A stretch of 21,628 nt of DNA from assembly GCA_049423145.1 (NCBI GenBank), contig JBMSQF010000046.1:1-21628 (forward strand). Direction: 5' to 3'. The translations under genes and the position numbers were made by a program. The notes under the pieces were generated by a model that was not told the DNA's origin, did not search any database, and saw only the letters and a list, made by a program, of their open reading frames with translations. Positions 9,589 to 15,927 of the stretch are shown here, piece by piece; the stretch's first letter is position 1, and every line of letters starts with the position of its first letter. This DNA is from RFTU01 sp049423145 (GTDB lineage Bacteria; Pseudomonadota; Gammaproteobacteria; Burkholderiales; Burkholderiaceae_C).

Positions 9589-10265
9589 GGGAGGAGGAGC
9601 GGCAGCGCGTCGAGCCGGTCGATGTAGGCAGACGCGGGCACCTCGGTGATGGGGCGCCCGTGGTTGTAGCCATAGCTCACCAGCACCACGCGGCAGCCCG
9701 CGGCGTGGCCAGCCTGCGCATCATTGAGCGAGTCGCCGACCATCAGGGTCTGCGCGGGATCATGGCCCAAGGCCCGACAGGTCTCGATCAGCGGCAACGG
9801 GTCCGGCTTCTTCCGGGCAAAGGCATCGCCACCGAATATTTCATCGAACTGCGTGGCCAAACCCTTGAGCGTCAACAAGTCCCGGGCATAACGACTGGGC
9901 TTGTTGGTCAGACAGGCGAGTTTCAAGCCTCGAGCGCGGAGCGCGGAGACCCCCTGGACAGCGCCTGGAAAGAGTTCAGAGGCCTGTCCGTTGATCAAGC
10001 CGTAATGATGCTGGTAACGGTCGATGGCCCGCTCGAACAGCGCCGGGTTGTCGTCGGCCAGGCCCACATGGCGCAGCGTCTGCTGGACCAGATATTCCGA
10101 CCCCTTGCCCACGGTGTTGCCGATGAAGCCGCGGTCGGCCTTGTCGGATTGCGCGCCCAGATCAGCCAGCATGGCGCGCAGGGCGAGTTCGAAATCGCCC
10201 AAGGTGTCCACCAAGGTCCCATCCAGGTCGAGGATGACGGCGTGGACGGATTCAAGCAGTGCCAT
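9585..10265 (-). CDS. gph: Phosphoglycolate phosphatase, HAD family
   Basis: Gph dephosphorylates 2-phosphoglycolate, a product of DNA repair and of Rubisco oxygenation where present. From ATG 10265 the protein has 226 residues. HAD motifs are complete: DLDGTLVDT at residues 13-21 with the nucleophile Asp13 and Asp15, LACLTNKPSRYARD (motif II threonine), the lysine in FARKKPDPLPL and MVGDSLNDAQAGHAAG (motif IV). Starts further upstream (10292, 10301, 10325) are open but would add an arginine-rich leader not expected in the family; none has a clear ribosome binding site, so the start is a judgement. The gene sits immediately before trpE in an overlapping pair, a neighbourhood familiar in proteobacteria (rpe-gph-trpE). 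Confidence 0.93.
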   Translation of the reverse strand: MALLESVHAVILDLDGTLVDTLGDFELALRAMLADLGAQSDKADRGFIGNTVGKGSEYLVQQTLRHVGLADDNPALFERAIDRYQHHYGLINGQASELFPGAVQGVSALRARGLKLACLTNKPSRYARDLLTLKGLATQFDEIFGGDAFARKKPDPLPLIETCRALGHDPAQTLMVGDSLNDAQAGHAAGCRVVLVSYGYNHGRPITEVPASAYIDRLDALPLLLP

Positions 10266-10369
10266 GATCGAGGGTAGGCGCAAAGCCTGCATTGTCGCCA
10301 TGATTGACCGCTCACGCCGAAACACCGCGCTGCCACTGCGCCCGCGTGGCGGCCCCTGAAGGAGTACGC

Positions 10370-10894
10370 ATGAACATCTTGTCGGTCAACGGGCAAAGTC
10401 CCGACATCCATGACTCGGCCTGGGTGGCCGACAACGCCCGCGTCGTCGGCAACGTTTGGCTGGCCGCCAACGTCAGTGTTTGGTTCGGAGCGGTGATTCG
10501 CGGCGACCAGACCGAAGCGATCACGGTGGGTGCACGCTCCAACATTCAGGACGGCGCTGTCCTGCACAGCGACCCCGGCCAGCCCCTGCGGCTGGGCGAA
10601 GACGTGACCGTTGGCCATCAGGCCATGTTGCATGGCTGCACAGTTGGTGACGGCTCACTCATCGGTATCGGCGCCACGGTCCTCAATGGTGCCGTCATCG
10701 GCCGCGGCTGCCTTGTGGGGGCGGGCGCCCTGGTGACCGAAGGCAAGGTGTTCCCCGACCACAGCCTGATCATCGGCAGCCCCGCCAAGGTGGCACGGGC
10801 CCTGTCGCCCGAACAAGTGCAGGGCCTGCTGCGCAGCGCCGAGCTGTACGTCAAACGCAGCCGCGTCTACCAGGCCACGCTCCGGCCGGTGTGA
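10370..10894 (+). CDS. Gamma-class carbonic anhydrase family protein (YrdA/PaaY type)
   Basis: This is a 174-residue left-handed beta-helix (hexapeptide repeat) protein. It carries the three metal-binding histidines expected of gamma carbonic anhydrases: His66 (LHSD), His83 (VGHQ) and His88 (LHGC). WFGAVIRGDQ at 38-47 and IGSPAKVARALS near the C-terminus are typical of the family. Such proteins may hydrate CO2, although several relatives are inactive or act as thioesterases, so the reaction is not certain. The start at ATG 10370 is well supported by GAAGGAG six bases upstream. It is transcribed divergently from gph and convergently to rpe, so it interrupts the usual rpe-gph-trpE run. It could supply bicarbonate balance for cyanase 8 kb away, but nothing in the sequence links them. 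Confidence 0.9.
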   Translation: MNILSVNGQSPDIHDSAWVADNARVVGNVWLAANVSVWFGAVIRGDQTEAITVGARSNIQDGAVLHSDPGQPLRLGEDVTVGHQAMLHGCTVGDGSLIGIGATVLNGAVIGRGCLVGAGALVTEGKVFPDHSLIIGSPAKVARALSPEQVQGLLRSAELYVKRSRVYQATLRPV

Positions 10895-10900
10895 GGCCGG
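10882..10900. terminator. Possible hairpin at the convergent ends of the carbonic anhydrase gene and rpe
   Basis: CCGGCC (10882-10887) pairs with GGCCGG (10895-10900) across a 7-base loop that contains the carbonic anhydrase stop codon. It lies in the short space between two convergent genes, where a terminator is expected. No T-run follows on either strand, so it is not a canonical intrinsic terminator, and short GC stems are common in DNA of this composition. Confidence 0.25.
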
Positions 10901-10921
10901 TCAGTCGTGGGCGGGCCGCCT

Positions 10922-11608
10922 TCAGGCCAGTTGCGCGCGCATCGCGTCAATCACCGCCTTGTAATCGGGCTGGCTGAAGATGGCGCTGCCCGCCACAAAG
11001 GTATCGGCGCCGGCATCGGCCACGCGACGGATGTTGTCCACCTTGATGCCCCCATCGACCTCCAGGCGGATGTCGCGTCCACTGGCCTCGATCAACCGGC
11101 GCACCCGCTCACACTTGTGCAGGGCGCTGTCGATGAAGCTTTGCCCACCGAATCCCGGGTTGACGCTCATCAGCAGGACGAGGTCGACCTTGTCGATCAC
11201 CCACTCCAACACATCGATCGGCATGGCCGGGTTGAAGGTCAAACCCGCCTGACAGCCCACGGCCCGGATGAGCTGAAGCGTCCGGTCGACGTGCGAAGTG
11301 GCGTCGGGATGGAAGCTGATGAGGTCGGCCCCAGCCTTGGCAAAGGCCTGCGCCAAGGCGTCCACCGGCTCGACCATCAGGTGCACATCGATGGGTACCC
11401 GGCTCCCGTCGGTCTTCACCGCATGCGGCCGCAGGGCTTCGCACACCATGGGCCCGAAAGTGAGGTTGGGGACGTAATGGTTGTCCATCACATCGAAGTG
11501 GATCCAGTCGGCGCCGGCGTCGATGACGCTGCGCACTTCCGCACCCAGGCGAGCGAAATCCGCCGACAAGATCGACGGGGCGATGCGGTAGCGGCGCGCG
11601 GAACTCAT
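10922..11608 (-). CDS. rpe: Ribulose-phosphate 3-epimerase
   Basis: Rpe interconverts D-ribulose 5-phosphate and D-xylulose 5-phosphate in the pentose phosphate pathway (and Calvin cycle where present). From ATG 11608 it has 228 residues, the usual size for this TIM-barrel enzyme. IAPSILSADFARLG is at 9-22, the metal-ligand strand WIHFDVMDNHYVPNLTFGP at 35-53 (His37, Asp39), then VHLMVEP, MSVNPGFGGQSFI and LEVDGGI with the second catalytic aspartate. An upstream extension to 11653 overlaps apaG and has no family match. The start lies only 28-37 bases from the apaG start on the other strand, so the two promoters must be packed together or overlap. Confidence 0.97.
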   Translation of the reverse strand: MSSARRYRIAPSILSADFARLGAEVRSVIDAGADWIHFDVMDNHYVPNLTFGPMVCEALRPHAVKTDGSRVPIDVHLMVEPVDALAQAFAKAGADLISFHPDATSHVDRTLQLIRAVGCQAGLTFNPAMPIDVLEWVIDKVDLVLLMSVNPGFGGQSFIDSALHKCERVRRLIEASGRDIRLEVDGGIKVDNIRRVADAGADTFVAGSAIFSQPDYKAVIDAMRAQLA

Positions 11609-11645
11609 GGCATCGATTTTAGGGGCCGTGCCTAGAATGCGGCCC

Positions 11646-12032
11646 ATGCCCAAGTCCGAGGAACGCGCCCACTTCAGCTGCTCGGTGGTGGTGCAGCACC
11701 TGCCCGACCAGTCCGACCCGAAGAACGGCCTGCACGCCTACGCCTACACGGTGACCATCGTGAACGCGGGAGACGTCACGGCGCAATTGGTGGCGCGGCA
11801 GTGGTTGATCACCAATGGACACGGCCAAACCGAAGAGGTGCGTGGCCTGGCCGTGGTGGGTCACCAACCGGTGCTCAAGCCGGGTGAACAGTTCGAATAC
11901 ACCAGTTGGGTGCGCTTGGAAACCCCGATGGGCACCATGCGCGGGACCTTCTACTGCATGACCGAGCAGGCCCGCGCCTTTGAAGCCGAGGTGCCGGAGT
12001 TCATGCTGGCACCACCCCGCGCACTGCACTGA
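11646..12032 (+). CDS. apaG: ApaG/CorD family protein
   Basis: This is a 128-residue ApaG-domain protein, a fibronectin-III-like fold linked genetically to Co2+/Mg2+ tolerance and nucleotide metabolism in enterobacteria; its molecular role is not settled. Family features are VTIVNAGDVTAQLVARQWLI, the glycine-rich TNGHGQTEEVRG and the block GEQFEYTSWVRLETPMGTMRG running to YCMT. ATG 11646 (MPKSEER) gives the usual length; ATG 11637 would add three residues. No Shine-Dalgarno is seen, and TAGAAT at 11633-11638 resembles a -10 box almost on top of the start, so a very short or leaderless message is possible. It faces rpe divergently and the small membrane protein gene convergently (4-base gap). 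Confidence 0.95.
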   Translation: MPKSEERAHFSCSVVVQHLPDQSDPKNGLHAYAYTVTIVNAGDVTAQLVARQWLITNGHGQTEEVRGLAVVGHQPVLKPGEQFEYTSWVRLETPMGTMRGTFYCMTEQARAFEAEVPEFMLAPPRALH

Positions 12033-12036
12033 TGGC

Positions 12037-12165
12037 TCAGCGTCCGGGGGCGTTGTCGTCGGGCGATGGCGGCTCGCCCTTGCGGCGGCCCGAGAACATC
12101 GTCCACCAGACGATGAAGATGAGCAACGCCAAGGCCGCCAGCGCTTCGAGCAGCAGGATCCACAT
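12037..12165 (-). CDS. Small single-pass membrane protein, function unknown
   Basis: This 42-residue reading frame starts MWILLLEALAALALLIFIVW and ends in a basic then acidic hydrophilic tail (SGRRKGEPPSPDDNAPGR). The profile is one transmembrane helix at about residues 2-24 with the arginine-lysine cluster just after it, which by the positive-inside rule puts the C-terminus in the cytoplasm. Codon use is GC-rich at third positions, as in its neighbours. I do not recognise the family, but small proteins of this kind are often missed by gene callers. It has no clear Shine-Dalgarno. Its ATG shares the CATG at 12163-12166 with the mltA start on the other strand. A longer start further upstream would run inside mltA in antisense and is unlikely. 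Confidence 0.65.
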   Translation of the reverse strand: MWILLLEALAALALLIFIVWWTMFSGRRKGEPPSPDDNAPGR

Positions 12166-13456
12166 GCGGTCAGGATACCGAAGGTTCTGGGATGGCCTCG
12201 CAAAGCCCGCGCGCCGTCTGGGCCTGCTGGTCACGGCAGCGGGGCTCGCCGTCCTGATGGCGGCCTGTGCCCTTACGCCGCGGACGTTGCCATCGGGCGC
12301 GGGCGCACGGGCACCCGAATCGGGCTCGGTCCCCGCCACGGCTTCCCACCCCCCGGCGGGCACCGGCACGCCCTTGGAGAACAAGCTCCCCGCCGGCATT
12401 GCGCTGGGAGAACGGCTCGAGCGTGGCCCGGCCGTCTGGGTGCGCGTGCCCTGGGATGAACTGCCGGGCCTTCAGGATGATCCGGTTGGTGAACTGCTGG
12501 GTGCCTTGCTTCAGGGTTGCCCGCGGGCGCAACCCGCCTGGCAGCAGGCCTGCGCCAGCGCTCGTGGCCTGCACCCGACAGACCATGAGGCCGTGCGGCG
12601 TTGGATGCTGCAGCACCTGCAGCCCTGGCGCATCGAGGACCGCAGCGGCGATCGACACGGCCTGCTGACGGGCTACTACGAGCCGCATTTCGAGGCCCGG
12701 CGCCTCCCCAACGCGCAATTCAGTGCGCCGCTCCACCAGCCGCCGGCCGACATCGCCACCCGACGGCCCTACTGGACGCGCCAGCAACTCGACACGGTGC
12801 GGGAGGCCCGCGCGGGGCTGCGAGGACGAGAACTGGCCTATTTGCGCGACCCCCTTGATGTGTTGGTGCTGCAGATCCAAGGGTCGGGGCGGCTCACCAT
12901 CACAGAGCCCGATGGGCAACAGCGCATGGTACGGCTGGCCTTCGCGGCACACAACGACCAACCCTACGGCTCCGTCGGACGCTGGTTGATCGAGCAGGGG
13001 CACCTCAGCCCCGCCCAGGCCACCTGGCCGGGTATCAAGGACTGGCTGCAGCGCCATCCGCGCCGGGTTCAGGAGGTGCTCTGGAAAAACCCTCGGGTGG
13101 TGTTTTTCAAGGAAGAACCGCTGAACGATCCGGACGTCGGGCCGCGCGGGGCCCTGGGAGTGCCGCTGACCCCCCTGCGTTCCATGGCCGTCGATCCACG
13201 CAGCGTGCCCTATGGGACCGCGGTTTGGATCCACAGCACGGCACCGGCCGGCCCAGCGCCGAGCAGCCGCTTGCAGTCCATTCAAAACCTCCAACGCGTG
13301 GTGATGGCCCAGGACACGGGCGGCGCGATCACCGGCGCGGTGCGGGGTGACTACTTTTGGGGCTGGGGCGAGGTGGCCGGCGAGCGGGCCGGACGCATGC
13401 GCGGACGGCTGCAGATGTGGGCGCTGTGGCCGATTGGGCAGCGGCCACCGCCCTGA
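12164..13456 (+). CDS. mltA: Membrane-bound lytic murein transglycosylase A (lipoprotein)
   Basis: MltA cleaves the glycan strand of peptidoglycan between MurNAc and GlcNAc to leave 1,6-anhydroMurNAc ends, acting from the inner face of the outer membrane. The protein has 430 residues. A lipoprotein signal runs to the lipobox LMAAC, placing the lipidated cysteine at residue 35, after an arginine-rich n-region and a hydrophobic core. HGLLTGYYEPHFEARR is the conserved start of the MltA domain, and LDVLVLQIQGSGRL follows. The C-terminal 3D domain carries its conserved aspartates in MAVDPRSVPYGTAVW, VVMAQDTGGAITG and RGDYFWGWG. ATG 12164 has AGGA six bases before it. Starts further upstream would put a hydrophilic leader before the signal peptide. 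Confidence 0.95.
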   Translation: MRSGYRRFWDGLAKPARRLGLLVTAAGLAVLMAACALTPRTLPSGAGARAPESGSVPATASHPPAGTGTPLENKLPAGIALGERLERGPAVWVRVPWDELPGLQDDPVGELLGALLQGCPRAQPAWQQACASARGLHPTDHEAVRRWMLQHLQPWRIEDRSGDRHGLLTGYYEPHFEARRLPNAQFSAPLHQPPADIATRRPYWTRQQLDTVREARAGLRGRELAYLRDPLDVLVLQIQGSGRLTITEPDGQQRMVRLAFAAHNDQPYGSVGRWLIEQGHLSPAQATWPGIKDWLQRHPRRVQEVLWKNPRVVFFKEEPLNDPDVGPRGALGVPLTPLRSMAVDPRSVPYGTAVWIHSTAPAGPAPSSRLQSIQNLQRVVMAQDTGGAITGAVRGDYFWGWGEVAGERAGRMRGRLQMWALWPIGQRPPP

Positions 13457-13495
13457 GAAGCCGATCAGCGGTTCGGTTCTTGCTTGGGGTCCAGC

Positions 13496-15130
13496 ATGCC
13501 CGCGCATGCCGAATCCTGGCCCCAACAAGAGCGATTGCTCGTGGCGGAGGTGCTGCGCCTGGTGGGCCGCAGCCTGTCGCCCGATGCGGTGGTACGGGAG
13601 ATGTTGCACCTCATGAGCGAGTTGGTGGGCCTCAATCGCGGCCGCCTGGTGCTCAGCGACGATCACGAACGGGCGGGCGAAAGCCCTGCGAACCCGCAGG
13701 CCCGCGCCCGCATCCGGTTCGCCTATGGGCTCACGCGCACCGAAATGGAGCGCGGTGTGTACGCACCGGGCGAGGGCATCACCGGCGCGGTACTGGCCAC
13801 CGGGCACGCCATGATCGTGCAGGACATCGACCACGAATCCCGCTTCCTGCACAGGGCCGTCGCACGGGCGCAACTACCTGCCGAGACCGTGGCCTTCCTG
13901 GCCGTACCGGTGGAGATCGAAGCCCACTGCGTCGGGGTACTGGCCTGTCATCGCATCCGCAGCCGCCACCGTTCACTGGCCGATGACCTGGCCCTGCTCA
14001 AGCTGCTGGCCACGCTGACCGGACAGGTGCTGCAGCTGTCGCTGCTGGTGCGGCGCAAGACCGCCGCTCTGGAGGCCCAGAACGCCCTGCTCAGGGGCGC
14101 GGTTCAGTCGAGTGCCCTGCGCTATGGCATCGTGGGCCAGTCTCCGGCCTTGCTGCGATCGCTCAACGAACTCGAGCGGGTTTCCCAGTCTCAGGCCACC
14201 GTGATGCTCCTGGGCGAATCGGGTACCGGAAAAGAACTCTTCGCCCGAGCCGTGCACTTGGCGAGCGCTCGGCACGAGCAGCCCTTCATCAAGGTCAATT
14301 GCGCCGCCATACCCGAGAGCCTTTTCGAATCTGAACTGTTCGGCCACGAGCGGGGTGCCTTCACGGGTGCATCCGGACCACGCGCCGGGCTGTTCGAACG
14401 CGCCCACGGCGGCACCCTCTTTCTCGACGAAGTGGGCGAACTGCCCTTGGGCCTGCAGTCCAAGCTTCTGCGGACACTGCAGGACGGTACGCTGATGCGG
14501 CTGGGCGGCAGCCGGGAAGTGCATGTGGATGTGCGGGTGGTGGTGGCCACCCACCGGAACCTCGTCAACGAAGTGGCGATGGGTCGCTTCCGACGCGACC
14601 TCTACTACCGCCTCCATGTGATCCCGATCCGGCTGCCGGCCCTGCGAGAGCGGCAGGACGACATCAAGCCCCTGGCCCTGCATTTCCTCAGCCGAGCCAA
14701 CCAAGCGCATCAGCGCAACATCCACTTCAGCGAGGGTGCCTGGCGGTGGCTGGCCGAGCAGCCCTGGCCGGGCAACATCCGTGAGCTCGGCAACCTGGTC
14801 GAGCGCGCCGTGCTGCTGGGCCCGGGCCCACTGCTGGAGGCCTTGGACCTGCAGCAACTGCAGGGAGCGTCTCCCGACGGTCTGGACGACGGCGCGCCCG
14901 CTGCGCCCGAGGAGGGGCCGAGCCCTCCGTTACCCAGCCCAGCGTCAAGCCCGACGAGGGACTACCGGTCGGTGCATTCCCACCCGGCTTCGACGCTGAG
15001 GGAGGCGATGGCCCGCTCGGGTGGCAACCAGTCCCGGGCAGCCCACTCGCTGGGGCTCACCCCGCGACAGTTCGCCTACCGCTGGCACCGTCTGCCGGAA
15101 CAAGAAAGCGCGCAGCCTTCGCCTCCGTGA
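13496..15130 (+). CDS. Sigma-54-dependent activator, NifA-like (GAF-AAA+-HTH)
   Basis: This 544-residue enhancer-binding protein opens sigma-54 promoter complexes. The N-terminal GAF domain (about 15-190) includes RFAYGLTRTEMERGVYAPGEGITGAV, abbreviated here, a pattern typical of NifA/VnfA/AnfA sensors. A short helical linker leads to the AAA+ domain with Walker A GESGTGKE at 240-247, GAFTGA at 287-292 for sigma-54 contact and Walker B GTLFLDE at 306-312, then the arginine-finger region FRRDLYYRLHVIPI and PWPGNIREL. A proline-rich linker precedes a Fis-type helix-turn-helix (about 498-535) with NQSRAAHSLGLTPRQFAYR, again NifA-like. ATG 13496 follows GGGGT; a TTG at 13484 is an alternative. 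There is no receiver domain, so the signal is probably a ligand or partner protein at the GAF domain. Its likely target is the operon just downstream. Confidence 0.92.
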   Translation: MPAHAESWPQQERLLVAEVLRLVGRSLSPDAVVREMLHLMSELVGLNRGRLVLSDDHERAGESPANPQARARIRFAYGLTRTEMERGVYAPGEGITGAVLATGHAMIVQDIDHESRFLHRAVARAQLPAETVAFLAVPVEIEAHCVGVLACHRIRSRHRSLADDLALLKLLATLTGQVLQLSLLVRRKTAALEAQNALLRGAVQSSALRYGIVGQSPALLRSLNELERVSQSQATVMLLGESGTGKELFARAVHLASARHEQPFIKVNCAAIPESLFESELFGHERGAFTGASGPRAGLFERAHGGTLFLDEVGELPLGLQSKLLRTLQDGTLMRLGGSREVHVDVRVVVATHRNLVNEVAMGRFRRDLYYRLHVIPIRLPALRERQDDIKPLALHFLSRANQAHQRNIHFSEGAWRWLAEQPWPGNIRELGNLVERAVLLGPGPLLEALDLQQLQGASPDGLDDGAPAAPEEGPSPPLPSPASSPTRDYRSVHSHPASTLREAMARSGGNQSRAAHSLGLTPRQFAYRWHRLPEQESAQPSPP

Positions 15131-15142
15131 GGTCCTGAAGGC
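15115..15142 (+). terminator. Possible stem-loop after the sigma-54 activator gene
   Basis: GCCTTC (15115-15120) can pair with GAAGGC (15137-15142), enclosing a second small stem CCTC/GAGG around the stop codon. It sits at the end of the activator gene and ahead of the enhancer-like repeats, consistent with separate transcription units. No T-run follows, so this is a weak call. Confidence 0.28.
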
Positions 15143-15190
15143 AGGCACCACGGTCTCGGAATGAGGCCCGGCCGATCCGGCGCACCCCCA

Positions 15191-15246
15191 CGACAAAGTC
15201 CGACAGAGTTCGACACAGGGGCTCGACAAATGTTGACAAAGTGTCG
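15191..15246. promoter_or_regulatory. Enhancer-like cluster of phased CGACA repeats
   Basis: CGACA occurs at 15191, 15201, 15211 and 15224 and TGACA at 15234, with the reverse complement TGTCG at 15242-15246. Spacings are 10, 10, 13 and 10 bases, so most copies fall on one face of the helix. Each unit resembles YGACARAGTY; the first is itself near-palindromic (GAC-AAA-GTC), and the last forms GACA-AAG-TGTC. The cluster ends about 60 bases before the -24 element of the sigma-54 promoter, a plausible place for an activator array. It is not the TGT-N10-ACA site used by classical NifA. The binding protein is inferred, most simply the adjacent activator. Confidence 0.6.
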
Positions 15247-15306
15247 TGAAAAGCCTCGCGAGGCGGTTTGAAGGGCCCTGTCGCACGCCGAATCGCGGTT
15301 TCCGGA

Positions 15307-15323
15307 TTGGCATGCTCATTGCA
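15307..15323 (+). promoter_or_regulatory. Sigma-54 (-24/-12) promoter of the OsmC operon
   Basis: TTGGCATGCTCATTGCA carries the GG (15309-15310) and GC (15321-15322) dinucleotides exactly 10 bases apart, and matches the consensus TGGCAC-N5-TTGCA at nearly every defined base. Transcription would start near 15334, leaving a leader of about 30 bases with a perfect AGGAGG ribosome binding site at 15355-15360. Its position between an enhancer-like repeat cluster and the first gene of an operon next to a sigma-54 activator strongly supports it. Confidence 0.85.
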
Positions 15324-15364
15324 CATCTCTTCGTAGACCGTTCTTCATCTACTCAGGAGGCACC

Positions 15365-15922
15365 ATGTCCGCCGTTCTCGAACAGCCCACCACCGTCAAG
15401 ACCTATCTGCGCCCCATCGACCGTGACGGGCTGATGGCCTTCGCGGACAAGGGTCGCAACAACCCGTCTTCACGCGGCACCAACAAGGTCCACACCGTTA
15501 CCGAAGGCCAGTACCGCACGCTGAGCCATGTGGGCAACCACGCTCCGGTGGTCGTCGACGAACCGTTGCACCTCTTCGGCCAGGACACCGCCCCGGCGCC
15601 AGGCGAGATCGTGTTGGCGGCGCTGGGCGGTTGCCTGGCGGTGGGCATCACCGCGGTAGCAACCTGGAAGCAGGTGCCGCTGAGCAAGCTGGAATTGTTC
15701 CTGGAAGGCGACATCGGCAATCCGGCCGCGTGGGGTGCCGGTGGTGCATTGCAAAAGACGCCGCCCGAGATGGGCTTCCAGGCCATCCGCGTGAAGGTGG
15801 TGGTGGAAGGTGATGCGCCGCGTGAGGTGCTGGACGAGATCGTGCAGCACGCGAACTTTTACTCGCCTGTGGCCAACACCATGCGCAACCCAATCCCGTT
15901 TTCGATTGCGATGGCGGAGTAA
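15365..15922 (+). CDS. OsmC/Ohr-family protein, single-cysteine type
   Basis: This 185-residue protein has the OsmC fold; classical members are thiol peroxidases that reduce organic hydroperoxides. The central helix cysteine is present as Cys90 in AALGGCLAVGI, and it is the only cysteine. At the place where classical members have the second cysteine (a Cys-Pro), this protein has HANFYSPVANTMRNP, with Ser167-Pro168. It therefore probably cannot cycle through the usual intramolecular disulfide and may use an outside thiol or have another role. It is the first gene behind the sigma-54 promoter, with AGGAGG four bases from ATG 15365, the strongest ribosome binding site in the window. The next gene starts five bases after its stop. 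Confidence 0.88.
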   Translation: MSAVLEQPTTVKTYLRPIDRDGLMAFADKGRNNPSSRGTNKVHTVTEGQYRTLSHVGNHAPVVVDEPLHLFGQDTAPAPGEIVLAALGGCLAVGITAVATWKQVPLSKLELFLEGDIGNPAAWGAGGALQKTPPEMGFQAIRVKVVVEGDAPREVLDEIVQHANFYSPVANTMRNPIPFSIAMAE

Positions 15923-15927
15923 GCAGC

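Noticed and set aside
10266..10369. Possible trp leader peptide or attenuator before gph-trpE.
   Set aside because: I saw no short frame with clustered Trp codons and no paired alternative hairpins in this gap.
12170..13873. Open frame of 567 codons on the minus strand.
   Set aside because: It is antisense to mltA and the activator gene, spans their junction and has no recognisable domains.
15191..15246. CGACA repeats considered as a CRISPR array or tandem repeat.
   Set aside because: Units are only about 10 bases, there are no spacers of uniform length and no cas genes. Position before a sigma-54 promoter fits binding sites better.
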